From contig OW203747.1 of assembly GCA_934045075.1 (NCBI GenBank), positions 11,117,692 through 11,181,691 on the forward strand: a stretch of DNA of 64,000 bases, written 5' to 3'. Origin of the DNA: Yponomeuta sedellus (taxonomy: Eukaryota; Arthropoda; Insecta; Lepidoptera; Yponomeutidae). The notes under the pieces were generated by a model. It searched no databases. It saw only the letters and a list, made by a program, of their open reading frames with translations, and was not told the DNA's origin. Position numbers and translations under genes: made by a program. Shown here in pieces: positions 10,231 to 23,559 of the stretch; positions within the stretch are counted from its first letter, which is position 1, and each line of letters begins with the position of its first letter.

Positions 10231-10698
10231 CGGCCGGTCTCAATAAACCACCTTTAGTTAACAATGGATCGCTACCCTTGATAAACAGTCAACCTTAATC
10301 TATCTCTAACTGGTGTTTCAATATTAAAAATCATGCCACCCTCGTCTGGATCAAAGATAGATAGCACCTCTAACTTTAGTAAGTACGACCCTCCCTAAAC
10401 ATTTTATTTTTCGAATTGAATTTCATCGCGTTACGTTTTGAAATAACGCAAAACTCTGACAGCTAGTTATCTGACGCATCGACAGTAAGCTCGAAAGTGA
10501 TATTGAAACGCTCAAGCGGTTTTTTCTATGCAGTCACTTACCTATGGTAAGCGGTGGGCACTCCGAAAGATGGATCTAAGTCACGGTGTGTTATTGCTAT
10601 CTATCTTTGTTTATTCAAACGCAAAATGTCACCTCTAGTTACTAAAGGTAGCTATTTTAACCTTTAGTTAAAGATCGATAGGATATTGAGACCGGCCG
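10231..10698. mobile_element. TIR element (cggccggtctcaata)
   Basis: cggccggtctcaata at 10231-10245 is perfectly inverted at 10684-10698. Subterminal ctttagtta-like motifs repeat near both ends. 468 bp, non-coding. I cannot identify a clean target duplication. Confidence 0.65.
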
Positions 10699-10701
10699 GT
10701 A

Positions 10702-10850
10702 GTCGTCGTCAGGCTATACTAGTCCACTGCTGGACATAGCCCTCCCCTAAAGAGCGGCACGTTGTGCTATTATAGGGGGTAGTGCCCATAATCCCCACGC
10801 TGGGCATGCGGGTTGGGGATCGCAGTTCGGTGGACTAACTCCATACCAAA
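10702..10850 (-). repeat. Family P LINE 3' end
   Basis: Antisense of the block ccgaactgcgatccccaacc ... gggagggctatgtccagcag ... agcctga at 53395-53607. The conserved 'gagggctatgtccagcag' encodes the end of an RT ORF (see 39223-39423). Confidence 0.65.
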
Positions 10851-10911
10851 TATTATTAAAATCGCTCCAAAAGTTTAGACGTGAAGAAGTAACAAACATA
10901 TACACTCAAAC

Positions 10912-10984
10912 AAAAAAACAGTTTGATGTCCTATACAAAAAAACAGTTTGAATGTCCTATACAAAAAAACAGTTTGAATGTCCC
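10912..10984. repeat. 26-bp tandem repeat, about 2.8 copies
   Basis: Unit acaaaaaaacagtttgaatg + tcctat. The first unit lacks one base. Confidence 0.85.
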
Positions 10985-11101
10985 CGCAGACGTGGAAGCT
11001 TTAAACAGGGTCCTATATTCTTATTCTTAACTTTATTAACAGAGTTCAAAAAAGAAAGAAGTTTTATTATTTTCTTGACATAATATTAACAGAGTACTCA
11101 C

Positions 11102-11176
11102 GTCGCTGGGCGAATTCTTCTCTGCATCGCTGTTGCCTGTGTCGGCTTCGTCCACGATGTCGTCGTTTATCAGTTC
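11102..11176 (-). CDS. Candidate 75-bp internal host exon
   Basis: On the minus strand an acceptor (ttgatttattccccAG) precedes 75 nt that are open in phase 0, followed by a strong donor GTGAGTACT. The 25 encoded residues are acidic and soluble, starting ELINDDIVDEAD and ending EKNSPSD. Codon use and GC content differ from the surrounding AT-rich sequence. The length is an exact multiple of three. I do not recognise the protein; the acidic DDIVDEAD string is loosely reminiscent of the region after the CBS pair in CNNM-type transporters, but that is a guess. The neighbouring exons are not found in the window. Confidence 0.5.
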
Positions 11177-11462
11177 CTGGGGAATAAATCAAGGCGATAA
11201 AGCCGCGTTTTCACGATCTTAGACTCGGACCGAGTGAGCTAAAATGGATACTCTAATGTTACTCGTATCGTATCGGCAATACTTTATTGCTTACGAAAAT
11301 CACAAAAAAGAACGAAAAATTAAGAAAATACATGTACAAATCCGAGCTTATCTTTGTTAGATTTCTTCCAGGAAACCTAGGGGAGGTGGAGTGAAGATGT
11401 GAAACGGGTCTTTTACCTATCTTACCTTACGGTCTGCTCCTTATCTCTGTAAATTAGTGCAA

Positions 11463-11469
11463 TAAATAC

Positions 11470-11501
<32 letters not shown>

Positions 11502-11502
11502 T
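11463..11502 (+). repeat. (CTTT)n retroposon tail running into the gap
   Basis: aataaatact followed by CTTT units up to the gap: a polyadenylation-signal-plus-microsatellite ending like the one at 19870. Confidence 0.8.
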
Positions 11503-11702
11503 NNNNNNNNNNNNNNNNNNNNNNNNNNNNNNNNNNNNNNNNNNNNNNNNNNNNNNNNNNNNNNNNNNNNNNNNNNNNNNNNNNNNNNNNNNNNNNNNNN
11601 NNNNNNNNNNNNNNNNNNNNNNNNNNNNNNNNNNNNNNNNNNNNNNNNNNNNNNNNNNNNNNNNNNNNNNNNNNNNNNNNNNNNNNNNNNNNNNNNNNNN
11701 NN
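11503..11702. other. Assembly gap, 200 N
   Basis: Exactly 200 N, probably an arbitrary size. It begins inside a simple repeat and ends inside the transposase reading frame, so an unknown part of the transposon is missing. Confidence 0.98.
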
Positions 11703-13100
11703 ATTAAATACAAATTTAAATCTGATTCAATTTACAATATAGATGAAACGGGGATTAGTACGGTACAACGCAATTCCAGGATTCTTGCACCAAAGGGACT
11801 AAAACAGGTTGGAAAATGTACCAGTGCAGAACGTGGTTCTTTAACTACAGTTGTGAATTGCTTTAATGCTGGAGGCTCGTACATTCCACCATTTTTTATT
11901 TTTAAAAGAAAAAGGATGAATGCTCAGCTTATGAAAGACAGTAATAGCAACATGGTAGCTTGTGTTTCAGACTCTGGTTGGATCAGTGAATCGATATTTG
12001 TTGATTGGCTCCAGCATTTTAAAGAATTCACTAAACCATCGGTTGACAATCCCGTTTTGTTAATTCTTGACAACCACGAGAGCCATATTAGTCTGAAAGC
12101 TTACGAGTTTTGTCGTAAAAATTTTATCCATGTTTTGACATTGCCTCCACATACATCGCATAGAATGCAGCCATTAGACTTGACCTTTCATGGACCACTA
12201 AAAACAGCATACAACAGAGAATGTGAAACCTATATGGTTAACCATCCTGGAGCAAAAATTACAGCATTTGATATTGTTGGTCTTTATACAAAAGCTTTTA
12301 ACCGAAGCTCGTCTATTGATAAAGCTATAAATGGCTTCAAAAGTGCTGGAATTTTCCCAGTTGATCAAGATAAATTCAAGGGTACTTTCGAAAGTTTCGG
12401 TGATATAATAACACCAGAAACTCCATGTGATACCAGCCATGTGGGTCCTGATCATAACAGCCAAAGAGAGTTTCATAGCGAATCTCAAATTAGTGATGCA
12501 GCTAATAACAGCATTCCTAGTGAAGTAAGATCTCAACAAGAGTCTCAGCCCTCTAGTAACATAAACATTATCGATGAATCCGTTCCCAATGTACCTGATC
12601 AAGACGAAATAAATGAGAATAATGCTATAAGTGAAGCTGATTTAAACCAAAGTACGACAAGTCAAACAAGTCAATCTTCATCAGTACCGCTTAGTGATTT
12701 AATAAAGGTCCCAACTCTACAAATTCGTCGTAGCAAACGGGCAGTAAAAAAAAAGCATTCCATTATTTTTACCAGCACACCGGAAAAAAAGAATCTAGAA
12801 GAAAAGGAACAAAAGAAATTAGACAAGAAAAGAAAAGCTGAAGAAAAAGAAAATAAAACTACATCTAATAAGCTAAAAAAGTCGAAACTTTCTACAGGAA
12901 ATGGATCAAAGGGTGTAAGAAATCTGAATAATTTTGAAAATGAACGAAATGTTGATTACTTTTGCATTTATTGCCAGGAAAAGTACAATGATCCACCCGC
13001 CGAAGATTGGATTATGTGCTCAAAGTGTAACAAGTGGGCTCATGAGAATTGCACTGCAGGAAGTTCTTCTAAAGGCTTTACTTGTGATTTTTGTCTATGA
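11703..13100 (+). CDS. DDE_1 (pogo/Tigger-like) transposase with C-terminal PHD finger, 5' partial
   Basis: The frame is open from the gap edge to the stop, 465 residues. The first methionine (11853) is internal, since in-frame residues upstream include the catalytic YNIDETG motif. Numbering from the gap edge, the catalytic triad is D14 (NIDETG), D123 (LLILDNHESH) and D159 (SHRMQPLD), spacing DD35D, as in DDE_1 transposases of the pogo/Tigger/jerky group. A Ser/Gln/Asn-rich linker and a Lys/Glu-rich, probably nuclear-targeting segment (about 340-405) follow. The C-terminus is a Cys4-His-Cys3 PHD finger (421-464: CIYC, CSKC, HENC, CDFC) ending one residue before the stop. The N-terminal DNA-binding HTH is missing, in or beyond the gap. 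No internal stop or frameshift is visible, so the copy could be recent. A tissue-active protein cannot be inferred. Confidence 0.88.
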   Translation: MKYKFKSDSIYNIDETGISTVQRNSRILAPKGLKQVGKCTSAERGSLTTVVNCFNAGGSYIPPFFIFKRKRMNAQLMKDSNSNMVACVSDSGWISESIFVDWLQHFKEFTKPSVDNPVLLILDNHESHISLKAYEFCRKNFIHVLTLPPHTSHRMQPLDLTFHGPLKTAYNRECETYMVNHPGAKITAFDIVGLYTKAFNRSSSIDKAINGFKSAGIFPVDQDKFKGTFESFGDIITPETPCDTSHVGPDHNSQREFHSESQISDAANNSIPSEVRSQQESQPSSNINIIDESVPNVPDQDEINENNAISEADLNQSTTSQTSQSSSVPLSDLIKVPTLQIRRSKRAVKKKHSIIFTSTPEKKNLEEKEQKKLDKKRKAEEKENKTTSNKLKKSKLSTGNGSKGVRNLNNFENERNVDYFCIYCQEKYNDPPAEDWIMCSKCNKWAHENCTAGSSSKGFTCDFCL

Positions 13101-13378
13101 TGTGGACCTAGTCCGTAAATACCCCATGCTGTCCGTAATTAACCCAGGGTCAGTCCGACTTTACCCCGAGCGCTACGGGTAATTACGGACAGACAAGGTT
13201 TTGTTTTTGCTAAAAATATTCTATTTGTTGATTAATCTCGTTTAATAAGGATAATTGTTTTTGTAGATGTATAACTAAAGATTAATAATTAATAAAGACA
13301 GACTGATTATTACTGATAGTATAAATGTAGTGCGTTATTTCCCTACAGCGTCCGCAATTCCCCCATCCTCCCTACAGT
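13101..13378 (+). other. 3' region of the DDE_1 transposon
   Basis: Contains gtccgtaattaaccc and its near-inverse gggtaattacggac within 100 bp of the stop, plausible transposase-binding repeats, an aataaa at about 13292, and a possible right end around gcgtccgcaattcccccatc. The left end lies in the gap, so the inverted repeats cannot be confirmed. Confidence 0.45.
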
Positions 13379-13439
13379 ACAAGTGGAGGCCTTATTACTA
13401 AAAGTAATTTCAAAGGATTACTTCAAAGACTTCAAAGGA

Positions 13440-13555
13440 GGACTTCAAAGTGTCAAAATATGTATGCATTTGACCGCTGGAGTAGCTTAAAAAAGTCCAA
13501 ATCAATGTCACTCAACTCAGCGGATACTTAGGCCCACATAATTAGGCCCCAGGGA
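13440..13555. repeat. MITE family F fragment
   Basis: tgtatgcatttgacc, gagtagcttaaaaaa and caactcagcggatact match the complete 152-bp elements at 33725-33877 and 47932-48083. One end is degraded. Confidence 0.55.
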
Positions 13556-13857
13556 CTGCCACTTGTTACGATCCTGACAGATCTTTTTCGCTTCCTCAAC
13601 ACTCATTAGTCGTTGTATCTATGTAGGTACGCACGCCTGTTTCGGGCACTTTTTATCTTGCCCTTAGCTAATACATGCCTTATTTGGTCGAAGTTTGTCC
13701 GACAGGGAGGTCCCTTACCATTCCACCCGCATTCGCTCGGTATATTTCTTTCGTCAATCTTTCTTCCTTGAATATTCCTTCCTATATTCCTTAGCTTAGA
13801 AAAAATCGCATTATCGATTTTTTCATAGATCGAATTCGCGAAAATTGTCTGTACCAT
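13555..13857 (-). pseudogene. RT-tail family ORF remnant, longer copy
   Basis: Minus-strand frame with CGWNGKGPPCRTNFDQIRHV followed by LAKGKIKSARNRRAYLHR, then a frameshift before ICQDRNKWQSL. The same C-terminal block as at 37079-37246 with about 55 extra upstream residues. No catalytic motif can be recognised. Confidence 0.6.
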
Positions 13858-14326
13858 ACAGTTTCCGAATCATGTTAGTAGCAATTTTTAGGATCCACAG
13901 CCGTAAATGCTAAAAAGCTGGGGATAGACAGCAATAACGCCAAACCCGTTTTTGGACGAGGTTTTAGTCCCTGGTTTTCTCAGAAAATCACCGATTGCTT
14001 AAGAGATTGTACAGACACTTTTTGCGAATTCGAACTGTTAAAGAATCGAATCGTATTGAACCCTGATATGATTTTTTTCCACTGGTTGCGTTAAAAGAAT
14101 AGTTCTTTCCTTGATTCTTTTTAATGAAAAAAGGCGGGAATAAAAAACTTTTATTTTGAAATGTTTTATTCTTGTAATGCCGGTTTTTCTACCTACCTCA
14201 CAATCGAGATGTAAAGCTGAATATTTAGCTCGGGAGTAAGCACCAATTGCACCCTCGAACTATAGGCGCCCTCGTTGCGCTCGTGCGCCTAACTACTCGT
14301 ATCTCGGGCTGCAATTAGGGTTGCCA

Positions 14327-14672
14327 GGTGAGTCGCGAAATAATACCGGACCACCCCAACCGGTACATGCTAGGTCGCAAGAAAATAAGTTGCATAGCCT
14401 AGCATATAAGTTGGTACCGGCTTGGACCGCGTTCAAGGTCCAAGAAACTGAAGCTACTAAATACCGAGTTTTCGAACTGGAACCACTTTTCCAAGACAGC
14501 TCGTTGATAAGCAATCAGAGCATGTTTTTTAAACTCCTGAGTTTCTGTTCTGTTAGGTACTGTTCCTCGAAATACCGGACATTGTTCTGTCCGGTATGAC
14601 CATTTATTTTTTACCGGACAGGCCCCAAAAATACCGGACTGTACGTTTATATACCGGACATCTGGCAACCCT
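14327..14672. mobile_element. hAT-like MITE
   Basis: Ends agggttgccaggtg and catctggcaaccct are inverted repeats of the CAGGGTTGCCA type found in hAT elements. Internal 'taccggac' motifs recur four to five times near the right end. About 346 bp, non-coding. I cannot identify a clean 8-bp duplication. Confidence 0.6.
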
Positions 14673-14724
14673 AGCTGCCTTACAGCCCTTGGCTACTAAT
14701 CTACTATTTTTGTAGCCTATAACT

Positions 14725-14759
14725 ACAGGTACGTCGCACTGCTTTACACGGGCCTTCTC

Positions 14760-14790
<31 letters not shown>

Positions 14791-14950
14791 GAGATAGAAA
14801 GAGAGAGAGAAAGAGAGAGAGAGTATGTGCCTAAGCGTGCTCACCGCGGGTTGGCAATTTGAAGCGCTGAACACCTCAAATACTCAGGTTTCCTCACGAT
14901 GTTTTCTTTCACAGTTAGCGTGTGGTATTGCTACTAATTTTTTCTTCATT
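14725..14950 (-). repeat. Family J copy with expanded GA tract
   Basis: Antisense family J. The short 'tctcagagagagag' of other copies has grown to about 65 bp of GA-rich repeat (14759-14824), showing a microsatellite born inside a retroposon. Confidence 0.65.
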
Positions 14951-14989
14951 GGTGGTGTTAGTAAGCCCACTGAGACTCGCCCCCCGGTT

Positions 14990-15110
14990 CAGGGCACGCG
15001 GCACGGGTATCGAACCCGCGATCGATAGTAGACGAAGCCTCGCTCGAGGACAAGAAGCCCTACCGGTGTGGCATCGCCGTGTAGGAACACACCGACTCAC
15101 GATTCTATCT
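14990..15110 (-). repeat. tRNA-like SINE head fragment
   Basis: cacgggtatcgaacccgcga is the complement of a box B-like ggttcgat element. A degenerate partner of box A is not clear. Probably a SINE remnant. Confidence 0.35.
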
Positions 15111-15920
15111 ATTTGGTGTCAGTTCTAATCCCGGGGGCCTGTTTCAGAACATAATTCATGTTTTAGAATATACCTCGGGCTCTAGAGTAGGCTTCGGTTT
15201 TCGCCGAAAGCACACGAGTGTAAACTTTTCTTCATTATTTTGAAAAGTTATGTAAAGTTATGTCATATTATTTCTGATATTTCTATTACACGAATATATC
15301 CCATTCTATCCGATAGTAGCCGAGGTATAAAAAGCTAACAGACTGTGTATGACCTGGGAGTCTTCAAAACTAGTTTCAACCGGCGTTAGGCGGTGCTAAC
15401 AAGCGCCACCAATGGAATAAAAATCATACTTTGTTTTATAGTACTTACGTTTTTTTCAAAAAGAAACTATCAAAAATCTTAACCACTATGACAACAGTTT
15501 TAGGAACCCACAGTCTAGAAACTAGGATAAACAACCTAGGACTTTCATCGATTTATCACCAAAAACGTCCGTTTTAGAAGGACGTTTTGTTTAATTTCAG
15601 AGAAGACCGTTTCTTCCCTAGCAGTTTTCTTTTTTAGACCGTTTCTTCCTCCTCTCTTCCTTCCGTTTCCCCTTTCTTCCCCCAATGATACGCGAGGCAA
15701 TAGAGATCCGCCGGCATCCAAATTTTAATAGAGATCGTGGTTGGAACATACCGGTGGCATGGGAACCAATGCTTAAGTGCATGAGACCCCTTGCTAGAAG
15801 TGTGACTAGAGTTAAAAAAAATAATTTCAATTAATAATCAGTATTTTTAAGTTCATAAAAAATTATAAAAATTATTGGTTTTATAATTTTTATGATATTG
15901 GACTTTATATAAAAATAATT
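15111..15920. other. No recognised gene
   Basis: Holds a 'gctaacaagcgccaccaatgg' segment that recurs at 57030 and 57440 (repeat fragment), a hairpin at 15566-15590 and AT palindromes at 15856-15900. No gene supportable. Confidence 0.4.
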
Positions 15921-15924
15921 GGTT

Positions 15925-16290
15925 TGAAGCGCTCGTGGCCTAGGCGAACCGAGTGATTGGAATCAATCAATTGGTTAAGCAACAACAGGCGCGGTCAGGC
16001 ACAGGATGGATGAGCGTCCCGTGACTTCCGCTAGTGGCATTTTTCCGAGCGCTTCCGTGCTTCGCAAGGCACGTTAAGCCGTTGGTGCCGGCTGTCATAT
16101 AATGGCAGTCGTTAAGCCATGTCAGAGGCCATATGGGCGGCTTGATAACTTCTGACAGTAAGGCCCGCCACTGTCTTACAATCCTCCACCAACCCGGACT
16201 TGGCTCCCGTGGTGGAGTATGGCCTAACCTTCCTGCGATGCAGGAAGAGACCCGTGCCCTAGCAGTGGGGACATACAAGGGTTGATAACG
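15925..16290 (+). mobile_element. 5S rRNA-derived SINE, full length
   Basis: The head contains gttaagcaacaacaggcgcg and caggatggatgagcgtcc, which align with the 5S rRNA internal control region (box A AGTTAAGCAAC..CGGGC, box C GGATGGGTGACCG). A body (gtgcttcgcaaggcacgtta, gtgccggctgtcat) and a 3' part shared with LINE ends (gatgcaggaagagacccgtg) follow, finishing in gggttgataacgataatg. Ten copies of this family lie in the window on both strands. As in other 5S-derived SINEs, transcription would be by RNA polymerase III and mobilisation by a LINE with a matching 3' end. Assignment of the head is from memory of the 5S sequence. Confidence 0.85.
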
Positions 16291-16389
16291 ATAATGATAA
16301 CGAATTGGTTTGCCTATTTTGGAACGTAACTTCATAATTAACTTTTGTAATTTTTGCCGAGGGTAGTAAACTAACCGTTATTGCTTTCT

Positions 16390-16505
16390 TAAAGACGCCT
16401 ATCACCTCAGTCATCCGGGACCACGGCAACTGAAAAAGTGCCGAAACGTCGGAAAATGGTAAAAATGTAAAAAACGAGCATAAATCCGTGTAAAAACAGT
16501 TTTAA
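16390..16505 (+). repeat. Family Q repeat
   Basis: gaaaaagtgccgaaacgtcg followed by aacgagcataaatccgtg and acagttttaa. Relatives at 58512-58660 (palindromic) and 63675-63756. Confidence 0.6.
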
Positions 16506-16633
16506 ACAATTTGAGAAATTTATTATTATTATTTAATTACGTAATTTAGAAAACTTTTTATTTGGTTTTGTTCGTTCATTGCTTTCTAAGCATTGGTTAG
16601 CTGAAACAAAATACTTTTTTGTATTAAGCTCGC

Positions 16634-16751
16634 CTTTGTGCCAATTGATTTCTGGTGCAAAACAGAATTTTCAAATCAATTTTCCAAAAAGTCTTTGTGC
16701 CGATTGATTTTTGGTGCAAAACAGAATTTTCAAATAAATTTTCTAAAAAGG
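16634..16751. repeat. 59-bp tandem duplication
   Basis: Two units beginning ctttgtgcc at 16634 and 16693 with a few differences, sharing ggtgcaaaacagaattttca. Confidence 0.85.
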
Positions 16752-16869
16752 AAACCCACAGTTTAGCGAGTAGAAAGATACTGCTACGTAATTTACAGCG
16801 AATTAGATGCAAAGTACATTGCGCAGCCCAAGCGGTCAACAAACGACGTCGACGCGTCGACCAAGTATG

Positions 16870-16960
16870 GAATGTATTAGCGAAGGATGGACACTGGACT
16901 CGCAAGCAAGAGACCCAGGTTCGATCCCCAGAGCGGGCATGTACCAACTCGATTGTACTG
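16870..16960 (+). repeat. tRNA-like SINE head fragment (SINE-G related)
   Basis: actggactcgcaag, agacccaggttcgatcccca and cgggcatgtacca resemble the anticodon arm and box B of SINE-G. The box A side is lost. A family J fragment (minus) follows at 17010-17062. Confidence 0.5.
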
Positions 16961-17062
16961 TTTATTTGCAATGCTATTAATTTTAAACAACACAAGTTTT
17001 TTTTAATTTTTTTTTATGGTGCTGGCCTTTACTTCTATGTCCCACTACAGGGCACAGGCCAT

Positions 17063-17738
17063 CTCTAAGAAACAGAGAGTAAAAAGTGAAGTTATAGTTG
17101 GGAAACCCAATTTTAAAGCACTTACATTTAAATAAATCCCGTGTCTTTTAACAATAAATAGTAGACACGAATGTGTAAATAGGTTTTTAAAACGAATGTG
17201 AAGGTTATTATCCATTATCCACAACCATTATTCATTCCATTATCCACAAACCAAGGGTTGGACTGGAAGAAAATGCTACATAGCATTAAGTACGCCTTTG
17301 TACCAACACGAAATGTTTGTGCTAGAAAGAATTTAATAATAAAGGTTGATGTGCTGTCGACCGTACGAGGATACCGAGAACTCTTGCTCGTAACAATTCA
17401 TTTGAATAAATAAATGAATCAGATAGATACTGATCAAATGTATCGAATCCACACTGACAGTTGTCAAGCATCAAAACATTTCGAGCGTGCCTTTTGTCGT
17501 ACCTGTCTAATCTATGAAGTTAGGGTTGTGCATCATGGAAATGTTTAATTTATTCAGTACAATTATATGTACCTAGTACTTGCTGAATACCTATTAAAAT
17601 TAAATAATTATTAAGTAACTGGTTATTTATTGAAAGCTTGAAAATTCCAATAATAACAATAATGTTGTAATTTTTTTCATACTTTACGAGTACCGCCAAC
17701 ATTTTTTATTGTTTACATACATTGTGAATTTTAAAGTT
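17063..17738. other. No recognised feature
   Basis: AT-rich sequence without a supportable gene or repeat. Confidence 0.4.
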
Positions 17739-17856
17739 ATGCTTATTGGAAGAGTTTTTTATGAATACCAAAGATTGATTAAAAATCTATACTATTTTTA
17801 TTTTTTATGCTTATTGGAAGAGTTTTTTATGAATACCAAAGATTGATTAAAAATCT
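17739..17856. repeat. 68-bp tandem duplication at SINE-C insertion edge
   Basis: tatgcttattggaagagttt through aaaaatctatactattttta occurs twice. The second copy leads directly into the SINE-C tail, and the first also carries the first bases of the tail, so the duplication arose after, or during, insertion. Confidence 0.8.
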
Positions 17857-18321
17857 ATACTATTTTTATTTTTAATGCACTAACCCGTGCTAAGGACAAA
17901 TTTAAAAACCTATTTAGAGGCTAAAAATTTCACCCATGCCGGGATTCGAACCCGCAACCTCTGGCTATCCGTGCCAGCGCTCTACCAATTGAGCCAATGG
18001 GCGACTCACGGCATCAGTGAAATTTCGAACCTCTTTACACTATTCTCTGTATTACGTACAGGAAGCGACATCTGACTTAAGCAAATTGCATTACTTACAG
18101 CCCCGACTACCTACTTTGCAGTTAGGTTTTAACATCGGAACGATATCACTGTACCCACATGATTATACTATTTTTATTTTTAATGCACTAACCCGTGCTA
18201 AGGACAAATTTAAAAACCTATTTAGAGGCTAAAAATTTCACCCATGCCGGGATTCGAACCCGCAACCTCTGGCTATCCGTGCCAGCGCTCTACCATTAAA
18301 AATCATTAAAAAATTAAAAAA
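17857..18321 (-). mobile_element. SINE-C, tandem 1.4-unit copy
   Basis: Antisense order: tail, tRNA-like head, 5' body, then again tail and a partial head. The second tail starts 308 bp after the first, giving the unit length. Flanked by attgattaaaaatct at 17842-17856 and 18322-18336, a 15-bp target duplication. The join of one unit's tail to the next unit's 5' body (tacccacatgattatactat) is the same as in the other multi-unit copies. Confidence 0.85.
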
Positions 18322-18474
18322 ATTGATTAAAAATCTTTTTAGGTTTTGCATTATTTCAATAAAGGAACCCATAGACGCGGGGGCAGTCACTTATTTGCGG
18401 CAGCATTTTGCATAATTTATTGTCCCGTTTAATATTGTTTAGTTGCACCGACTACCTGTCTTTTAACATCTTTT

Positions 18475-18560
18475 TTCTGTCAATGGTTGCGTGAAAGAAA
18501 GTGCTTTTAGTAATAAGGCCGCACAACAATATTGGCGATGAAGTAGATGCAACATTTGTC
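18475..18560 (+). repeat. Family L fragment
   Basis: gtgcttttagtaataaggccgc matches the block at 39790 and 54880. 3' end missing. Confidence 0.4.
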
Positions 18561-19315
18561 TTGCATCTCCCTCCATTAGTGCAATAGATTTATTAACGCA
18601 TTCCGCAAAAATACATGGAATTGAATGCGAAATTTCGCGTGATGCACTAATAAATCGATGCTGCAATAGAGAGAGATGCAAGTGAAATCTGGTATTGGTA
18701 CTTCATTGTCGACAGCTAAAATGTCCGCATTTTTATGACTTATATTATAGCAAAGCCTCAGACTACATTTATCAAAAGCAGACTATTTTTTTATGTAAGA
18801 ATGCGACGGTAAGATGGAACGCAAGGAGTAGCAGCAACATTAATTCCTACCTGACCTTTTTGCAACAGGTCGTTGAGTATGGGCAAGGAGTATTAAAATA
18901 CTCCTTGGTAAAGACAACCCTATCCCCGATCGAGTTCAAATTTTGAAAGTCGATCGCGCGCCACTGTGTCTAGGAGAATGCTTTTTTTTTCTTCATATCG
19001 AAGTTAGAAGCCAGTAAATGGCTTTCAATGTTTAAACAGATGGTTGACTTCAGAGAAGTTTTGACTAGTTACAAATTGTCGATGTTATCGTAAAGAGAAA
19101 CTTCTAAACGATTATTAAAGTTAGACTTTCCCGAGAAATACATCGTTAGGAGATCAGGGACCTGTTCCATAGAACAATTTATGGTTTACTATGATATTTC
19201 AATGTGCACTGCGAAGTCGATGTCGAGGCCTATGTAAAACAATTGAATAATGCCTTAGCTTTTAAAGTTATTAATGGCAATCATGGAATATTATACGTAT
19301 AGGTGGTATCTAATG
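18561..19315. other. No recognised feature
   Basis: Nothing supportable beyond a small hairpin (aaggagta.. / ..tactcctt at 18883-18904). Confidence 0.4.
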
Positions 19316-19501
19316 TATTAGATTTAAGAGGACTTGAGAAAAGTTGGTCAGAGTGGAGTTTTTTTCCCCACTGCCTTTTTCTCCACTACACTACGGCCCG
19401 AAGGTAGCGGCTTTCACTTTCACTTTCATGTTACATTGTGTTTTGACATTCAGCAAACAGAATGTAAATTCTTTACGTTGAAATAAATTGAATTGAATTG
19501 A
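19316..19501 (+). repeat. Family A retroposon 3' end
   Basis: Sense copy: gaggacttgagaaaagttgg ... ctacggcccgaaggtagcgg ... cattcagcaaacagaatg, then aataaattgaattgaattg. The aataaa plus TTGAA repeats define the 3' end. Confidence 0.65.
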
Positions 19502-19619
19502 AGAAGCCACAGATTAACGCGAGGGAAGAGTTGGCTACGCATTGTCATATAAAATACGAATTGTAGAAAACTACAATTCGTAACACAATACAATAAGTAA
19601 AATTCAGGGCCTCATAAAA

Positions 19620-19735
19620 ATGAGGCCTTGGGGCTACTACGTAAGCTCTCCAGCGTTGTTTGATTTTTTCTACTCCAAACTGTCAAATACATACATGTTT
19701 TGACACTTCGGAATCGTCGAAAATGGTTAAACTAA
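19620..19735. repeat. MITE family F, diverged
   Basis: ggggctactacgtaagct, ctactccaaactgtcaaata and ttttgacacttcggaatcgt align with the family at 33725-33877. Confidence 0.45.
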
Positions 19736-19880
19736 TAGATTGGACAGTTATGGAAGACACTTGGGCCGTGCTTTATAAAACTACAATTCATACGTGTAGT
19801 ATATGAATTGTCTACTATACTACATGTAGTATAGTAGAAATATCTGTGTAATTTCCATTTTTATGTACAATAAAGTGTTC

Positions 19881-23058
<3,178 letters not shown>

Positions 23059-23124
23059 AGTCTTTAAGTGTAGCAATTAGTGCATAATAAATAACTTTTG
23101 CACTAATTGCTACACTTGAAGACT
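23059..23124. repeat. 26-bp inverted repeat
   Basis: 23059-23084 and 23099-23124 (tagcaattagtgca core) are inverted with one mismatch and a 14-nt loop. A further direct repeat of acacttgaag lies just upstream. Confidence 0.8.
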
Positions 23125-23520
23125 ACACTCAGTGCTCACTATGCGCCTCAGTTTTCGATAAAAATGTAAAGTTTAATCGGAGATCCACTGTGGGTGTATA
23201 TGCGTATTCAAACCAAATAAAAAATGTTTTCATAAAAGTTAAGAAAAAGACAATATCGGGAATGTGTACAATAGAGTACCTACATTAACCCTGTAAATAT
23301 CGTGTTCTTCAAGCGGCGACATTCGATTTCAAATCGAATTGTCGAAGTTCGATCGAAAATACGACACAGTTGTCAAATTACTTTTTTTAAACGGCATCCC
23401 TCGATGACGAGGATTCGAATTTTTCGGCCAGCAGTTGTCAGGTTCGACATTTAACACTTTGACACTGGCAGCTAATCCGAAAACAATTATTTTTCGTTTT
23501 TTCGACGCGTCTCGGGTGTC

Positions 23521-23557
23521 ATGGCCGGCTCAAATAATCCCTTTAAAAGCGGGTATG
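23521..23557 (+). CDS. Candidate first coding exon (weak)
   Basis: gtcATGG start context followed by MAGSNNPFKSGY and a donor ATG|GTAAAT. Upstream 200 bp is unlike a known repeat here. The reading frame would otherwise stop one codon later (TAA inside the donor), which fits an exon end. Too short to identify and no second exon is seen, so this may be chance. Confidence 0.25.
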
Positions 23558-23559
23558 GT

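Noticed and set aside
11441..11713. Minus-strand frame across the assembly gap
   Set aside because: Consists of undetermined residues plus a simple repeat.
15618..15830. Minus-strand 70-codon frame with Lys/Arg-rich end
   Set aside because: The basic end is a purine-rich low-complexity tract; no domain seen.
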